From Crocinitomicaceae bacterium (GTDB lineage: Bacteria > Bacteroidota > Bacteroidia > Flavobacteriales_D > Crocinitomicaceae), in the NCBI GenBank assembly GCA_016709005.1, contig JADJEU010000003.1, forward strand, positions 1 to 64,000: 64,000 bases of DNA, given 5' to 3'. This document shows positions 55,186 to 64,000 of the stretch, piece by piece. Position numbers and translations under genes: made by a program. Each line of letters opens with the position of its first letter. Position 1 is the first letter of the stretch. Under the pieces are notes generated by a model. That model worked only from the letters and a program-made list of their open reading frames with translations. It had not been told where the DNA came from and did no database searches.

Positions 55186-56619
55186 TTATTTTACAACTTC
55201 ACCTCGTACCGTGGCACTGGTGAATTCAGTAATTTTTACCATGGCATAATCGCCAGGTTTGTAATTCTCTTTTGGAAAGATTACGGTAAGATTTTGAGAA
55301 TTTCTTCCGTAAACTTCTTCTTTTGATCTTTTTGAAAGGCCTTCAATCAACACTTCATAAACTTGGCCCACTGCATTCTGATTTGCTTTGGTTGAAAGGT
55401 CATATTGAACCGCCTGAACTTCATAAAGACGTTTCATTTTTAATTCTTCCGGTACGTCGTCTTTGAATTTTCTTTCTGCCAGCGTTTTTGGTCTTTCAGA
55501 ATAGAAGAACATGTATGAAAAGTCGAAACCACAAATTTTCATGAGTGAAAGTGTATCTTGATGTTCTTCTTCGGTTTCACCACAAAATCCTGTGATAATA
55601 TCTGTTGAGATTGATGCTTCTGGCAGGATCCTGCGAATTGCTTCAATCCGATCAAGAAACCATTCTCTTGAATATCCTCGGTTCATTCGTTCAAGTACAG
55701 CACTGTTTCCTGATTGAACTGGTAAATGGACATACTTACAAATGTTTGGATATTTAGCCATTGTATGCAAGACTTCATCAGTCCAATCTTTAGGATGTGA
55801 TGTCGAAAATCGCACGCGAAGCTGCGGGCTGACTAAAGCAACTTTTTCAATGAGTTGGGCAAAACTAACAGTAGGTTTTGAAGCATCAATTATTTCATTC
55901 TTCTTCGTTATGTTCCAGCGATAACTATCTACATTTTGACCAAGCAGCGTGACTTCCTTGTATCCCTGACTAAATAATTCTTCAGCCTCTTTAACGATCG
56001 ATTCTGCATCACGGCTTCGCTCACGTCCACGGGTAAAAGGAACTACGCAGAAAGAACACATATTATCACACCCACGCATGATAGAAATAAATGCAGTAAC
56101 GCCATTTTTTCCAAGTCTCACAGGTGCAATATCGGCGTAGGTTTCCTCACGGGACAATAAAACATTCACCGCTTTTTGACCACCTTCTACTTCTTCAATC
56201 AAATTTGGTAGATCGCGATATGAATCCGGGCCTGCCACAAGATCGACTAGTTTTTCCTCTTCCAACAATTCTTTTTTTAGCCGCTCAGCCATACAGCCAA
56301 GAATGCCAATTATGAGTGAAGGGTTTGTTCTTTTTTGCTTTTGATATTGGCGTAGTTTGTTGCGCACACGCTGTTCTGCGTTCTCACGGATTGAACAAGT
56401 ATTCATTAGAATAACATCCGCATCTGCAGAATTACGCGTTGTGGAAAATCCATTTTTACAAAGGATAGAAGCAACAATTTCGCTGTCAGAGAAATTCATC
56501 TGACAGCCATAGCTTTCAAGAAAAAGTTTTTTTGATCCTTCCTGAACGCCCTCTATCATTGTAGCTGTTCCTTGAACTGACTCGTCCATCTCTTTATTAA
56601 GTAAATGCGTATCCTCCAT
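55186..56619 (-). CDS. miaB: MiaB, tRNA-2-methylthio-N6-dimethylallyladenosine synthase
   Basis: Radical-SAM methylthiotransferase acting on A37 of tRNAs that read UNN codons. N-terminal UPF0004 domain (about 30-145, ESYGCQMNFSDSE and NTCSIRENAE with its cysteines), radical-SAM CxxxCxxC in RGCDNMCSFCVVPFTRGRE, and a C-terminal TRAM domain ending in TEFTSATVRGE. 477 aa is normal. First gene of its operon; a -7 box lies just upstream. Confidence 0.96.
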   Translation of the reverse strand: MEDTHLLNKEMDESVQGTATMIEGVQEGSKKLFLESYGCQMNFSDSEIVASILCKNGFSTTRNSADADVILMNTCSIRENAEQRVRNKLRQYQKQKRTNPSLIIGILGCMAERLKKELLEEEKLVDLVAGPDSYRDLPNLIEEVEGGQKAVNVLLSREETYADIAPVRLGKNGVTAFISIMRGCDNMCSFCVVPFTRGRERSRDAESIVKEAEELFSQGYKEVTLLGQNVDSYRWNITKKNEIIDASKPTVSFAQLIEKVALVSPQLRVRFSTSHPKDWTDEVLHTMAKYPNICKYVHLPVQSGNSAVLERMNRGYSREWFLDRIEAIRRILPEASISTDIITGFCGETEEEHQDTLSLMKICGFDFSYMFFYSERPKTLAERKFKDDVPEELKMKRLYEVQAVQYDLSTKANQNAVGQVYEVLIEGLSKRSKEEVYGRNSQNLTVIFPKENYKPGDYAMVKITEFTSATVRGEVVK

Positions 56620-56638
56620 CTCAACTGAGTAATTTGTG

Positions 56639-56646
56639 CAAATTTA
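56639..56646 (-). promoter_or_regulatory. Promoter -7 box for miaB operon
   Basis: TAAATTTG on the minus strand matches TAnnTTTG, 20 bases before the miaB ATG. No -33 TTTG at the usual distance was seen. Confidence 0.4.
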
Positions 56647-56823
56647 GTGATAATTGAAAAAACTGTCATTATGTCAGCGAAATAAAATACGCCAAAAGGC
56701 TGCGGTTTGAAGAAGATTTTGAAAAAAAATATTGAAAATCAAAATTCTTTATTATTATAAATAATAAGGGCAAAAAATCAAACCGGATTCTCAATCTAAC
56801 AGCTCAACATAAGATTTGATTTA

Positions 56824-56831
56824 TACTTTTG
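56824..56831 (+). promoter_or_regulatory. Promoter -7 box for topA
   Basis: TACTTTTG matches TAnnTTTG, 45 bases before the topA ATG. The rest of the 257-base gap to miaB holds AT-rich sequence and no ORF. Confidence 0.5.
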
Positions 56832-56876
56832 TGATTTTTAATAGTAGTCACTCCTTCAAAATTCTGAAGAAATAAC

Positions 56877-59330
56877 ATGGCAAAAAATTTAGTAATTGTA
56901 GAGTCCCCGGCCAAAGCTGCCACCATAGAAAAATATTTAGGAAGTGATTATATCGTAAAGTCCAGTTTCGGCCACGTGAGAGATCTTGCCAAAGGAGACG
57001 GATCTATTGACGTTAAAAATAGTTTTGAACCTACTTATATAGTATCTCCGGATAAAGTCAAAGTAATTGCAGAATTAAAAAAACTTGCAAAAGAATGTGA
57101 CACCGTCTGGCTAGCATCCGATGAGGACCGTGAGGGAGAGGCTATTTCTTGGCATCTTCGCGAAGCACTTGGATTAAAAGCTAATCAATACAAACGTATT
57201 ACTTTCAACGAGATCACTAAACCGGCTGTTCTCAAGGCGATAGATAATCCAAGAGACATTGATGTTGATTTGGTAAATGCTCAGCAAGCAAGAAGAATCC
57301 TCGATCGTTTAGTTGGTTTTGAATTGTCACCGGTGCTTTGGAAAAAAGTTAAACCCTCACTTTCTGCGGGGCGCGTGCAATCAGTTGCGGTTCGTCTGAT
57401 TGTTGAACGCGAATTGGAAATTGAAAAGTTTAATTCAACAGTTTTTTTCAGAACGGATGCAGTTTTTTTAAATCCAAAAAATGCAGCTTTCAAGGCAAAG
57501 GTGGGGTCTAACTTCGATTCAAAGGATCAAGCTTTGAAGTTTGTTGAAGCGTGCAATAGTTTTGATTTTAAAGTGTCTGAGGTAACCACTAAACCGGCTA
57601 CCAAATCTCCAGCAGCTCCATTTACAACCTCGACGCTTCAACAAGAGGCAAGTTTAAAACTTGGCTTCTCTGTATCAAGAACAATGACCGTTGCACAAAA
57701 ACTTTATGAGGCTGGATTAATAAGTTATATGAGAACAGATTCAGTGAATCTTTCTGAAACCGCTTTGACTGCAGCAAAGGCTGAAATTGAAAGTGCCTAC
57801 GGAAATGACTTTCATACACTGAGAAAGTTTAAAACAAAATCTGCAAATGCACAAGAGGCTCACGAAGCTATACGTCCAACAAATTTTGCTTTGCATTCTA
57901 TCGAAGGTGAGCGTGATGAAGAAAGATTATATCAACTCATCTGGAAACGTTCAATCGCATCACAAATGTCTGATGCCAAACTTGAGCGTACGGCAGTTAA
58001 AATTGCTGCACCGTTGAATCAAGAGTTCGTTGCGAATGGAGAGGTAATTAAGTTTGAAGGTTTCTTAAAAGTTTACCTTGAAACAAAACTGGATGAAGAA
58101 GAAGAAGAAATGGAGGGTATGCTTCCTGCTCTCAATGTTGGAGATTCACTCAATACAAAAGAAATAGTTTCATCAGAAAGATTTACACGTCCACCTTCGA
58201 GATATGTTGAAGCAAGTCTTGTGAAAAAATTGGAAGAACTTGGAATAGGGCGCCCGTCAACTTATGCTCCAACGATCTCGACAATCCAAAAAAGAGGTTA
58301 TGTTGAGAAAGGTGAAAAGGAGGGTTTAGAAAGACAGTATGCTCAAATCATTTTGAGAGATAGTAAGGTTTCTGAAATTACGAGCAAGGAGAGAACTGGA
58401 AGCGACAAAGGAAAACTCGTTCCTACTGATATTGGAAGAATCGTTACTGAATTTTTGATCCTAAATTTTAAAGATATTTTAGATTATAATTTCACAGCTT
58501 CTGTTGAAAAAGAGTTTGATGACATCGCACAGGGTTTGGTGAAATGGACCAAGATGATTGCTGATTTTTACAAGCCTTTTCATAAATCAGTAGAAAACAC
58601 TCTTGAACATTCCGAAAGAGCAACTGGTGAACGCTTGTTAGGCATTGATCCAGTTTCAGGAAAAAATGTCTACGCCCGCATTGGACGTTTTGGACCAATG
58701 ATACAGATTGGCGAACAAAATGACGAAGAAAAACCAAAGTTTGCCTCTGTAAAAAAGGACCAGAGTATTCAAACAATTTCGCTGAATGATGCTTTGGAGT
58801 TATTCAAATATCCAAAAGCAATTGGTGAATTTGAAGGCTCCGAGATAAAAGTGAACATCGGAAGATTTGGACCCTATATTCAACATGATAAAAAGTTTGT
58901 TTCGATTACGGCAAAATCTGGAGACACAATCGAAACGATTACCGCTGACAGAGCAATTGAATTGATTCTAGCTAAGCGTGAAGATGATAAAAACAAGCTT
59001 ATTAAAATGTTTGATGAGGATAACAATGTTCAGCTATTGAATGGACGTTATGGTGCCTATCTTAAAGTAGGCAAGGATAATTTTAAGCTTCCAAAAGGCA
59101 CTGATCCTACAAAGTTAAGTTTTCAAGAGTGTCTTGATATTGCAGCAAGTCAAGCTAAGCCTGCTAAGGGTAAGTCGGCTGCGGCTAAAAAGAATGCGAA
59201 GGTTGCGGACACTTCAAAAAAGCCTGCAGCAAAAAAATCGACTGTTAAAAAAGCGCCAGCCAAAAAGGCAGTAGCAAAGAAGAGTCAGGCAAAATCAAAG
59301 CCCGAAAAAAAAGCAGTAAAGAAGAAATAA
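56877..59330 (+). CDS. topA: DNA topoisomerase I (type IA)
   Basis: Relaxes negative supercoils. Toprim domain with VIVESPAKAATIEKYLG near the start and DEDREGEA (about 82-89). The catalytic tyrosine is Y284 in ISYMRTDSVNLS. In place of zinc fingers, the C-terminal half has repeated GRFGP(Y/M)IQ/GRYGAYLK beta units (about 605-740). The tail, from about 765, is a Lys/Ala-rich low-complexity segment. 817 aa. Confidence 0.96.
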   Translation: MAKNLVIVESPAKAATIEKYLGSDYIVKSSFGHVRDLAKGDGSIDVKNSFEPTYIVSPDKVKVIAELKKLAKECDTVWLASDEDREGEAISWHLREALGLKANQYKRITFNEITKPAVLKAIDNPRDIDVDLVNAQQARRILDRLVGFELSPVLWKKVKPSLSAGRVQSVAVRLIVERELEIEKFNSTVFFRTDAVFLNPKNAAFKAKVGSNFDSKDQALKFVEACNSFDFKVSEVTTKPATKSPAAPFTTSTLQQEASLKLGFSVSRTMTVAQKLYEAGLISYMRTDSVNLSETALTAAKAEIESAYGNDFHTLRKFKTKSANAQEAHEAIRPTNFALHSIEGERDEERLYQLIWKRSIASQMSDAKLERTAVKIAAPLNQEFVANGEVIKFEGFLKVYLETKLDEEEEEMEGMLPALNVGDSLNTKEIVSSERFTRPPSRYVEASLVKKLEELGIGRPSTYAPTISTIQKRGYVEKGEKEGLERQYAQIILRDSKVSEITSKERTGSDKGKLVPTDIGRIVTEFLILNFKDILDYNFTASVEKEFDDIAQGLVKWTKMIADFYKPFHKSVENTLEHSERATGERLLGIDPVSGKNVYARIGRFGPMIQIGEQNDEEKPKFASVKKDQSIQTISLNDALELFKYPKAIGEFEGSEIKVNIGRFGPYIQHDKKFVSITAKSGDTIETITADRAIELILAKREDDKNKLIKMFDEDNNVQLLNGRYGAYLKVGKDNFKLPKGTDPTKLSFQECLDIAASQAKPAKGKSAAAKKNAKVADTSKKPAAKKSTVKKAPAKKAVAKKSQAKSKPEKKAVKKK

Positions 59331-59343
59331 TTCGTTTGGCAGA

Positions 59344-60501
59344 ATGAAAGACATTGGAATATATTTTAGTGATTTTGGTTCTGTTGAAGACTACAACCAT
59401 GGTCAGCTCGGCCAGGTAATTGTTTGCAATACTGAAAGCAACTTTGAGCCTCCAATTAAAGGGGCTGTTGCGATCTTTTTTGTGCCGGAATATAGGAACG
59501 CTGATCTTGATATTACCACAGATTATATAAGTATTTTCAGAAAAAGTTTTTACTCACTTTACGCAGGAGATTGGAAGTCGAAAATCTACGACCTGGGTGT
59601 TGTAAAACCTGGTAAGAAAGTTGAGGATACGTTTGCAGCAGTTACTGAAATTATCCATGAACTTGTCAAAGCCAAAGTAACGCCTGTTATAGTTGGAGGC
59701 AGTCAGGATCTAACCTTAGCGCTTTACAAGGGCTATCAAAAATTGGAGCAGACGGTTAATATTCTGGACATTGATTCCACACTAGACATGGGCAACCCTG
59801 AAAATTCAGTTTCTCCAGATAATTGGCTCAGCAAAATCATCGTGCATAAACCTGGATATTTGTTCAATTATTCGTTGATTGGATATCAGTCGTATTATGT
59901 CAATCCTGCTGAAATTGCCTTGCTCGACAAGATGTATTTTGATTCGTTTCGACTCGGTGAATTTTACGCAGATGAAACAATGGTGGAACCAATCGTACGC
60001 AACGCAGATATACTTTCTTTCGATATGAATTCGATAAGGTCTTCAGATTTTAGGGGCAATCAGAAGAATGCACCGCATGGTTTTTATGGAGAGGATGCCT
60101 GTCGAATTATGCGCTATGCCGGATGGAGCGATAAGCTCACATGCCTCGGAATTTTTAATTTTTCACAAACTGATGTAAGTCTCCTGCATGACAGTAATTT
60201 GCTTGCTCAGATGGTGTGGTATTTTTTGGAAGGATTCAATTTGAGAAAGAAAGATTATCCAATTGGATCGAAGACCAATTACACCCGCTATGCTGTGTCT
60301 CTGGATGATTTTAAAGATGAAATAGTGTTCTACAAAAGTGATAAAAGTGGCCGTTGGTGGATGGAGGTTCCGTATCCAAAAATCAAGGGCATGAAATTTC
60401 AAAGACATCTCATGGTGCCCTGCAATTATGAAGTCTATCAGCGGGCTTTGGAAAATGAAATGCCAGATTTGTGGTGGAAAACTTTTCAAAAGCTTTCCTG
60501 A
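59344..60501 (+). CDS. Arginase/formimidoylglutamase-fold protein with altered metal ligands
   Basis: A 385-aa member of the ureohydrolase (arginase) fold. The family site motifs are shifted: GGDH is read as GGSQD (about 118-122), DAHxD as DIDST (about 141-145), and SxDxD as SFDMN (about 222-226). The His of the first two and the second Asp of the last two are absent, so a di-manganese site as in arginase is unlikely. Annotated in other genomes as formimidoylglutamase. Placed between topA and the gld genes, with 13 bases after topA. A non-catalytic role is inferred. Confidence 0.75.
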   Translation: MKDIGIYFSDFGSVEDYNHGQLGQVIVCNTESNFEPPIKGAVAIFFVPEYRNADLDITTDYISIFRKSFYSLYAGDWKSKIYDLGVVKPGKKVEDTFAAVTEIIHELVKAKVTPVIVGGSQDLTLALYKGYQKLEQTVNILDIDSTLDMGNPENSVSPDNWLSKIIVHKPGYLFNYSLIGYQSYYVNPAEIALLDKMYFDSFRLGEFYADETMVEPIVRNADILSFDMNSIRSSDFRGNQKNAPHGFYGEDACRIMRYAGWSDKLTCLGIFNFSQTDVSLLHDSNLLAQMVWYFLEGFNLRKKDYPIGSKTNYTRYAVSLDDFKDEIVFYKSDKSGRWWMEVPYPKIKGMKFQRHLMVPCNYEVYQRALENEMPDLWWKTFQKLS

Positions 60502-60631
60502 TAATCAAACAACTTGGTGTTGAAATCTAAAAATGTTTCCAAAAAAATAACATCATCTAAACTTTTTTTACTTATTTTAGCGCCTTGTTGGTGTAATCCG
60601 ACCCCAAAAAAGTGTGAAAAAAAGTCAATTT

Positions 60632-61594
60632 ATGAGAAAGATTTTATCTTTTTTCCTTTGTTTAAGTATTGCGTCAATAGCTGTTTCACAGCAAGATAAG
60701 CAGTATACGCATTACATGTTCGATAGATTATCTTTTAATCCGGCTACGTCTGGATTTAAGGGATATTGTGGAACAATCATTTATCGTAACCAATGGGATC
60801 GCGTACAAGATGCTCCAAACTCAACGTTGTTGAACTTACAGGCTAATATCCCTAAAATCAGCAGTGGAGTTGGTCTATCTTTTACCAATGACGCAATCGG
60901 TTTTCAGCGTAATAATTTAGTGCAGGCTTCTTACGCTCGCCACATTCCAACTAGTTATGGTGTGTTAAGTGCAGGTGCGTCGATCGGAATTATTAACGTC
61001 GGATTTTCTCCAATTTGGGTGCCGCCTACAAATGCCTTTGATGCGAACTTACCAGGGGCAACTGCCGGAACTACATTTGATGCGAATCTTGGTTTATATT
61101 GGCATGCAACTGGAAACTACCCGTATTACGTTGGTCTTTCAATGACACACTTGCCTGCATTATCTATTAATGCAGTGAATTACTCAGTTGCTCGTCACTA
61201 CTACATCATAGCAGGTTATGATTTTGACCTTGGAAAACAAATTGGATCTGCAAACCCATTTCTTCTAAAGCCATCTGTTTTGGTAAAGGCGGACGGAGCA
61301 ACAACAATATTTGATATAAATATAATGGCCGAGTATTACTTAAGCACAGCTGCTTACTTGTGGGCTGGAGTTTCTTATCGTATGTCTGACGGGATTCCTT
61401 TGATGCTAGGCTATGCTTTTGCACCTGGAAATCTTCCTAACAGAAACTGGATGAAGATCGGTTATTCTTTTGATATTATGACGAATCCATTGAATACCTA
61501 TGGCAAAGGAACTCATGAATTGATGCTTAATTACTGTATTTTCCCTCCTCCTCCAGTAGTTCCGAAGCATGGAAATCCATTTATTTTACAGTAG
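60632..61594 (+). CDS. PorP/SprF-family T9SS membrane protein
   Basis: A 320-aa outer-membrane protein. Signal peptide MRKILSFFLCLSIASIAVSQ, then QQDKQYTHYMFDRLSFNPATSGFKG, the family start (QYxxYM..xxNPAxAG). Beta-strand-rich with a C-terminal ELMLNYCI-type end. In gliding bacteria SprF-type proteins attach or help secrete partner adhesins. A GTG at 60614 would add six residues. Place before gldK agrees. Confidence 0.9.
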   Translation: MRKILSFFLCLSIASIAVSQQDKQYTHYMFDRLSFNPATSGFKGYCGTIIYRNQWDRVQDAPNSTLLNLQANIPKISSGVGLSFTNDAIGFQRNNLVQASYARHIPTSYGVLSAGASIGIINVGFSPIWVPPTNAFDANLPGATAGTTFDANLGLYWHATGNYPYYVGLSMTHLPALSINAVNYSVARHYYIIAGYDFDLGKQIGSANPFLLKPSVLVKADGATTIFDINIMAEYYLSTAAYLWAGVSYRMSDGIPLMLGYAFAPGNLPNRNWMKIGYSFDIMTNPLNTYGKGTHELMLNYCIFPPPPVVPKHGNPFILQ

Positions 61595-61701
61595 CAGTAA
61601 AATAATTTGTAACCAAATCGGAAGCGTTGCGTTAAAAAGAAACCTAAACCCTAGAATCCTGATAGTCGAATATAAAAGATTGGTAGAAAAAACAAGGTAG
61701 C

Positions 61702-63336
61702 ATGAAAAAAGTATTGGTTTTTGTAGTTGTAGGAATTGCGGCAGTTTTTACTGCATGTGATTCGGGAACTGGTCACTTGACCGGTGTGCAGGGAAGACGT
61801 GCGTATTATCCTGAGATTCCACAAGGAATGGTCTACATTCCGTCAGGATCTTACACCATGGGAAATGGTGATCAGGACGTACCGTTCTTGCATCAGGCAA
61901 GATCGAAGGTGGTCTCCATTCACGCCCTTTATATGGATCAGACTGAAATCACAAACAACGAGTATCGTGAATTTGTGCATTGGGTAAGAGATTCTTTGTT
62001 TTTGGAAGAAATTTACAAGAATGATGGAAACTGGACCAATAACATTCAGGGAAGTAAAATTGAGCCAACCATTGAGGATGAGTATATCGGCGATATGATC
62101 AACTATCCAGATATTTACTATGATGAAACTCAATTGGCCTGGGTTGAATTTGATCCGGCAGATCCGTTTGGTTCTTCTGGGATGACTGCTCAACAAGCTC
62201 GGACTCTTTTCCCGCTTTCTTGGAGAATAAAAGGAATCGAAGATGAACAAGTTATTCCTCTAATTGCCGATTTGTATCTTAAGCCAAATGAGCGTTGGTA
62301 CAAACGTCGCGAGCTAAATACACGAAAATTGAATTTTAGCTATTATTGGATCGATCTACCAGAAGCAGCTAAAAAAGGTCGTGTGAACATCGTGAGAAAT
62401 GGATATCAACCTGGTTTTGACGCAGACTATACTAACCCTAGTTTAGATCCTCAACATCGTGATTTGAAAAATCCAGATCATCCGTTTACAGGTGATCCTG
62501 TTGGACAAGACTTGAATATGGGGGTTGTCAACTCAAAGGGTCAAAACAATGCGATTCGCTCACATGAGGATCGCGGTAGATTCATTATTCAAGAACGTGT
62601 TAACGTTTATCCGGATACGTTGTGTTGGGTTCGTGATTTTACCTATTCATTTAATGACCCGATGACTAATATGTATTTCTGGCATCCTGCTTATGACAAC
62701 TATCCGGTTATCGGAATCACTTGGGTTCAAGCGCGTGCATTCTGCGTTTGGAGAACTCAAAAGCTGAATAACTGGTTAGAAGGAATGGGAGCGCTATGGG
62801 TGCAAGACTTTAGGTTACCGACAGAAGGTGAATGGGAATATGGTGCCCGCGGAGATCTTAAAGACAGCCCTTATCCTTGGGGAGGCCCATATATTCGGAA
62901 CTCTGCAGGTTGTATGTTAGGTAACTTCAAACCTATGCGTGGAAGATATTTTGATGACGGTGGATTCTATCCTGTAAAAGCCTACTCATACAATCCAAAT
63001 GGTTACGGATTATACTGCATGGCTGGTAACGTTGCGGAATGGACTGAGACTGCATATGACGAATCAGTTTATGAGTTTTCTCATGACTTAAGCCCTGAAT
63101 ATAGATATTATGCAATGGATTGGGATCCACCTTCGATGAAACGTAAGGTAATTCGCGGTGGATCTTGGAAAGATATCGGATTCTACTTGCAAACAAGTGC
63201 GAGAACTTACGAATATCAGGATACTTCGAAGTCGTATATTGGCTTCAGATGTGTACAAACTCATATCGGTCGTGGTGGTAGAGACTTCTCTAGAGAAGGA
63301 GGAGAAGAGTTGAGATCTGATATCGAGCTACGTTAA
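61702..63336 (+). CDS. gldK: GldK, gliding/T9SS lipoprotein (FGE-sulfatase fold)
   Basis: 544-aa outer-membrane-associated lipoprotein; with GldN it forms the periplasmic ring of the type IX secretion motor. Lipobox TAC with C19. A formylglycine-generating-enzyme-like domain begins at GMVYIPSGSYTMGNGDQD with MDQTEITNNEYREFV, and ends with GGSWKDIGFYLQTSARTY and IGFRCVQ. The active cysteine pair of true FGE is not apparent, as in GldJ/GldK proteins. gldL follows. Confidence 0.93.
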   Translation: MKKVLVFVVVGIAAVFTACDSGTGHLTGVQGRRAYYPEIPQGMVYIPSGSYTMGNGDQDVPFLHQARSKVVSIHALYMDQTEITNNEYREFVHWVRDSLFLEEIYKNDGNWTNNIQGSKIEPTIEDEYIGDMINYPDIYYDETQLAWVEFDPADPFGSSGMTAQQARTLFPLSWRIKGIEDEQVIPLIADLYLKPNERWYKRRELNTRKLNFSYYWIDLPEAAKKGRVNIVRNGYQPGFDADYTNPSLDPQHRDLKNPDHPFTGDPVGQDLNMGVVNSKGQNNAIRSHEDRGRFIIQERVNVYPDTLCWVRDFTYSFNDPMTNMYFWHPAYDNYPVIGITWVQARAFCVWRTQKLNNWLEGMGALWVQDFRLPTEGEWEYGARGDLKDSPYPWGGPYIRNSAGCMLGNFKPMRGRYFDDGGFYPVKAYSYNPNGYGLYCMAGNVAEWTETAYDESVYEFSHDLSPEYRYYAMDWDPPSMKRKVIRGGSWKDIGFYLQTSARTYEYQDTSKSYIGFRCVQTHIGRGGRDFSREGGEELRSDIELR

Positions 63337-63391
63337 TTTGTAAATTATAAACCAAAATAAATAAATGTTTAACTAATAAAGCAAGGAAACT

Positions 63392-64000
63392 ATGAGACCA
63401 GGAACCAAAAAATGGAAATTATTTATGGCTAAGTTGTACGGTATAGGTGCAGCGGTTGTAATTATGGGTGCATTATTTAAAATCATGCACTGGCCTTTTG
63501 CCGGACCGATGCTAGTCGTTGGTTTGAGTGTGGAAGCGGTAATTTTCTTTTTCTCGGCATTTGAACCATTACATGAAGATCCAAAATGGGAATTAGTTTA
63601 TCCGGAACTTGCTTTAGCTCACGATGAAGAATTCGACTTGCATGCTTATATTGATGAAAAAGGTGCAACTGGCGGTCACGGTGGTGGTGGCGGCGGTGGT
63701 TCTGTTACAGGGATCACAGAGAAGTTTGATAATTTGTTAGAAGAAGCTAAAATTGATGCTGAATTGCTGAACAGATTGGGTGACGGTATTCGTACTTTGA
63801 GTGATAATGCTGAAGGTTTGAAAGCTGTGTCAGGTGCTGCAGCTGCTACAGATTCTTATGTGGCTAGTTTGGAAGGTGCTTCTAAGCAGGTAAAAAATCT
63901 CTCTGCTACCTATGAGAAAGCTTCTGAATCATTGTTAGGATTAACCTCTTCAACTGAGGAGGGTGCTTCTTTTGGTGAACAGCTTCAGAAAGTTTCTACA
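63392..64000 (+). CDS. gldL: GldL, T9SS motor protein, truncated by the window
   Basis: Starts MRPGTKKWKLFMAKLYGIGAA. Two membrane segments at about 18-33 and 40-58, with the family MHWPF element between; GldM/GldL use proton flow to drive secretion and gliding. After a Gly-rich stretch (near 90-103) a cytoplasmic helical region follows. 203 codons are present and open to the last base; the gene is incomplete here and its stop lies outside. Confidence 0.93.
   Translation, partial: MRPGTKKWKLFMAKLYGIGAAVVIMGALFKIMHWPFAGPMLVVGLSVEAVIFFFSAFEPLHEDPKWELVYPELALAHDEEFDLHAYIDEKGATGGHGGGGGGGSVTGITEKFDNLLEEAKIDAELLNRLGDGIRTLSDNAEGLKAVSGAAAATDSYVASLEGASKQVKNLSATYEKASESLLGLTSSTEEGASFGEQLQKVST

Noticed and set aside
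60502..60631. Small frame at 60514-60699 as a gene
   Set aside because: It overlaps the PorP signal-peptide region in another frame and lacks any supported start.

Overview
This window is a chromosomal segment of a Bacteroidota member, most likely order Flavobacteriales. Four things point there: the compact mraZ-to-ftsZ division/cell-wall cluster in the order usual for that phylum; type IX secretion/gliding genes (porP/sprF-like, gldK, gldL) at the right end; a secreted protein with an SprB-type repeat and a C-terminal T9SS sorting domain; and several promoter-like sites matching the Bacteroidetes consensus (TAnnTTTG, once with TTTG about 19 bp upstream). The DNA is AT-rich. No tRNA, rRNA, CRISPR array, prophage or transposase gene was seen. 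A closer affiliation (a Crocinitomicaceae/Fluviicola-like bacterium) is only a guess.

Layout. 119-15688 (+): mraZ, rsmH, ftsL-like, ftsI, murE, mraY, murD, ftsW, murG, murC, ftsQ, ftsA, ftsZ, one tightly packed transcription unit that makes lipid II from UDP-MurNAc peptides and builds the divisome, closed by a terminator; murF and ddl are not in it. 15950-17250 (+): a YqeY-like protein and a hemerythrin-like protein. 17435-21746 (-): a membrane protein with its ABC ATPase, and a secreted M23 peptidase. 21905-24123 (+): a ZapB-like coiled coil, zapA, a structured non-coding stretch and rny. 24113-45475: a surface-polysaccharide locus with a methyltransferase, an NAD/FAD-binding protein, a sugar epimerase, two Wzx-type flippases, three Wzy/ligase-type membrane proteins, six glycosyltransferase genes (one a GT4-GT2 fusion, two a tandem duplicate pair), an asparagine-synthase-like amidotransferase, a DegT aminotransferase, an S23 four-helix-bundle cassette and an initiating PglC-type phosphoglycosyl transferase. 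45715-48873 (+): a large secreted T9SS cargo. 48935-56619 (-): a secreted unknown, groL, groS, then the operon miaB, sigma-54 activator, lptE, a Bacteroidetes-type unknown and secG. 56877-64000 (+): topA, an arginase-fold protein lacking several metal ligands, porP/sprF-like, gldK and a truncated gldL.

How it fits together. The left block supplies peptidoglycan precursors and septation machinery; the middle block makes, flips and polymerises an undecaprenyl-linked glycan for the cell surface; lptE serves outer-membrane LPS insertion; the right end encodes the T9SS/gliding machinery that would export the T9SS-tagged protein in the middle.

Data-quality warning. Seven genes (ftsI, murG twice, the ABC ATPase twice, the methyltransferase and three glycosyltransferases) are broken by single-base frameshifts, nearly all in short homopolymer runs and mostly one missing base. 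Because essential single-copy genes are hit, these are most simply sequencing or assembly indels. The features below are given as the repaired spans.
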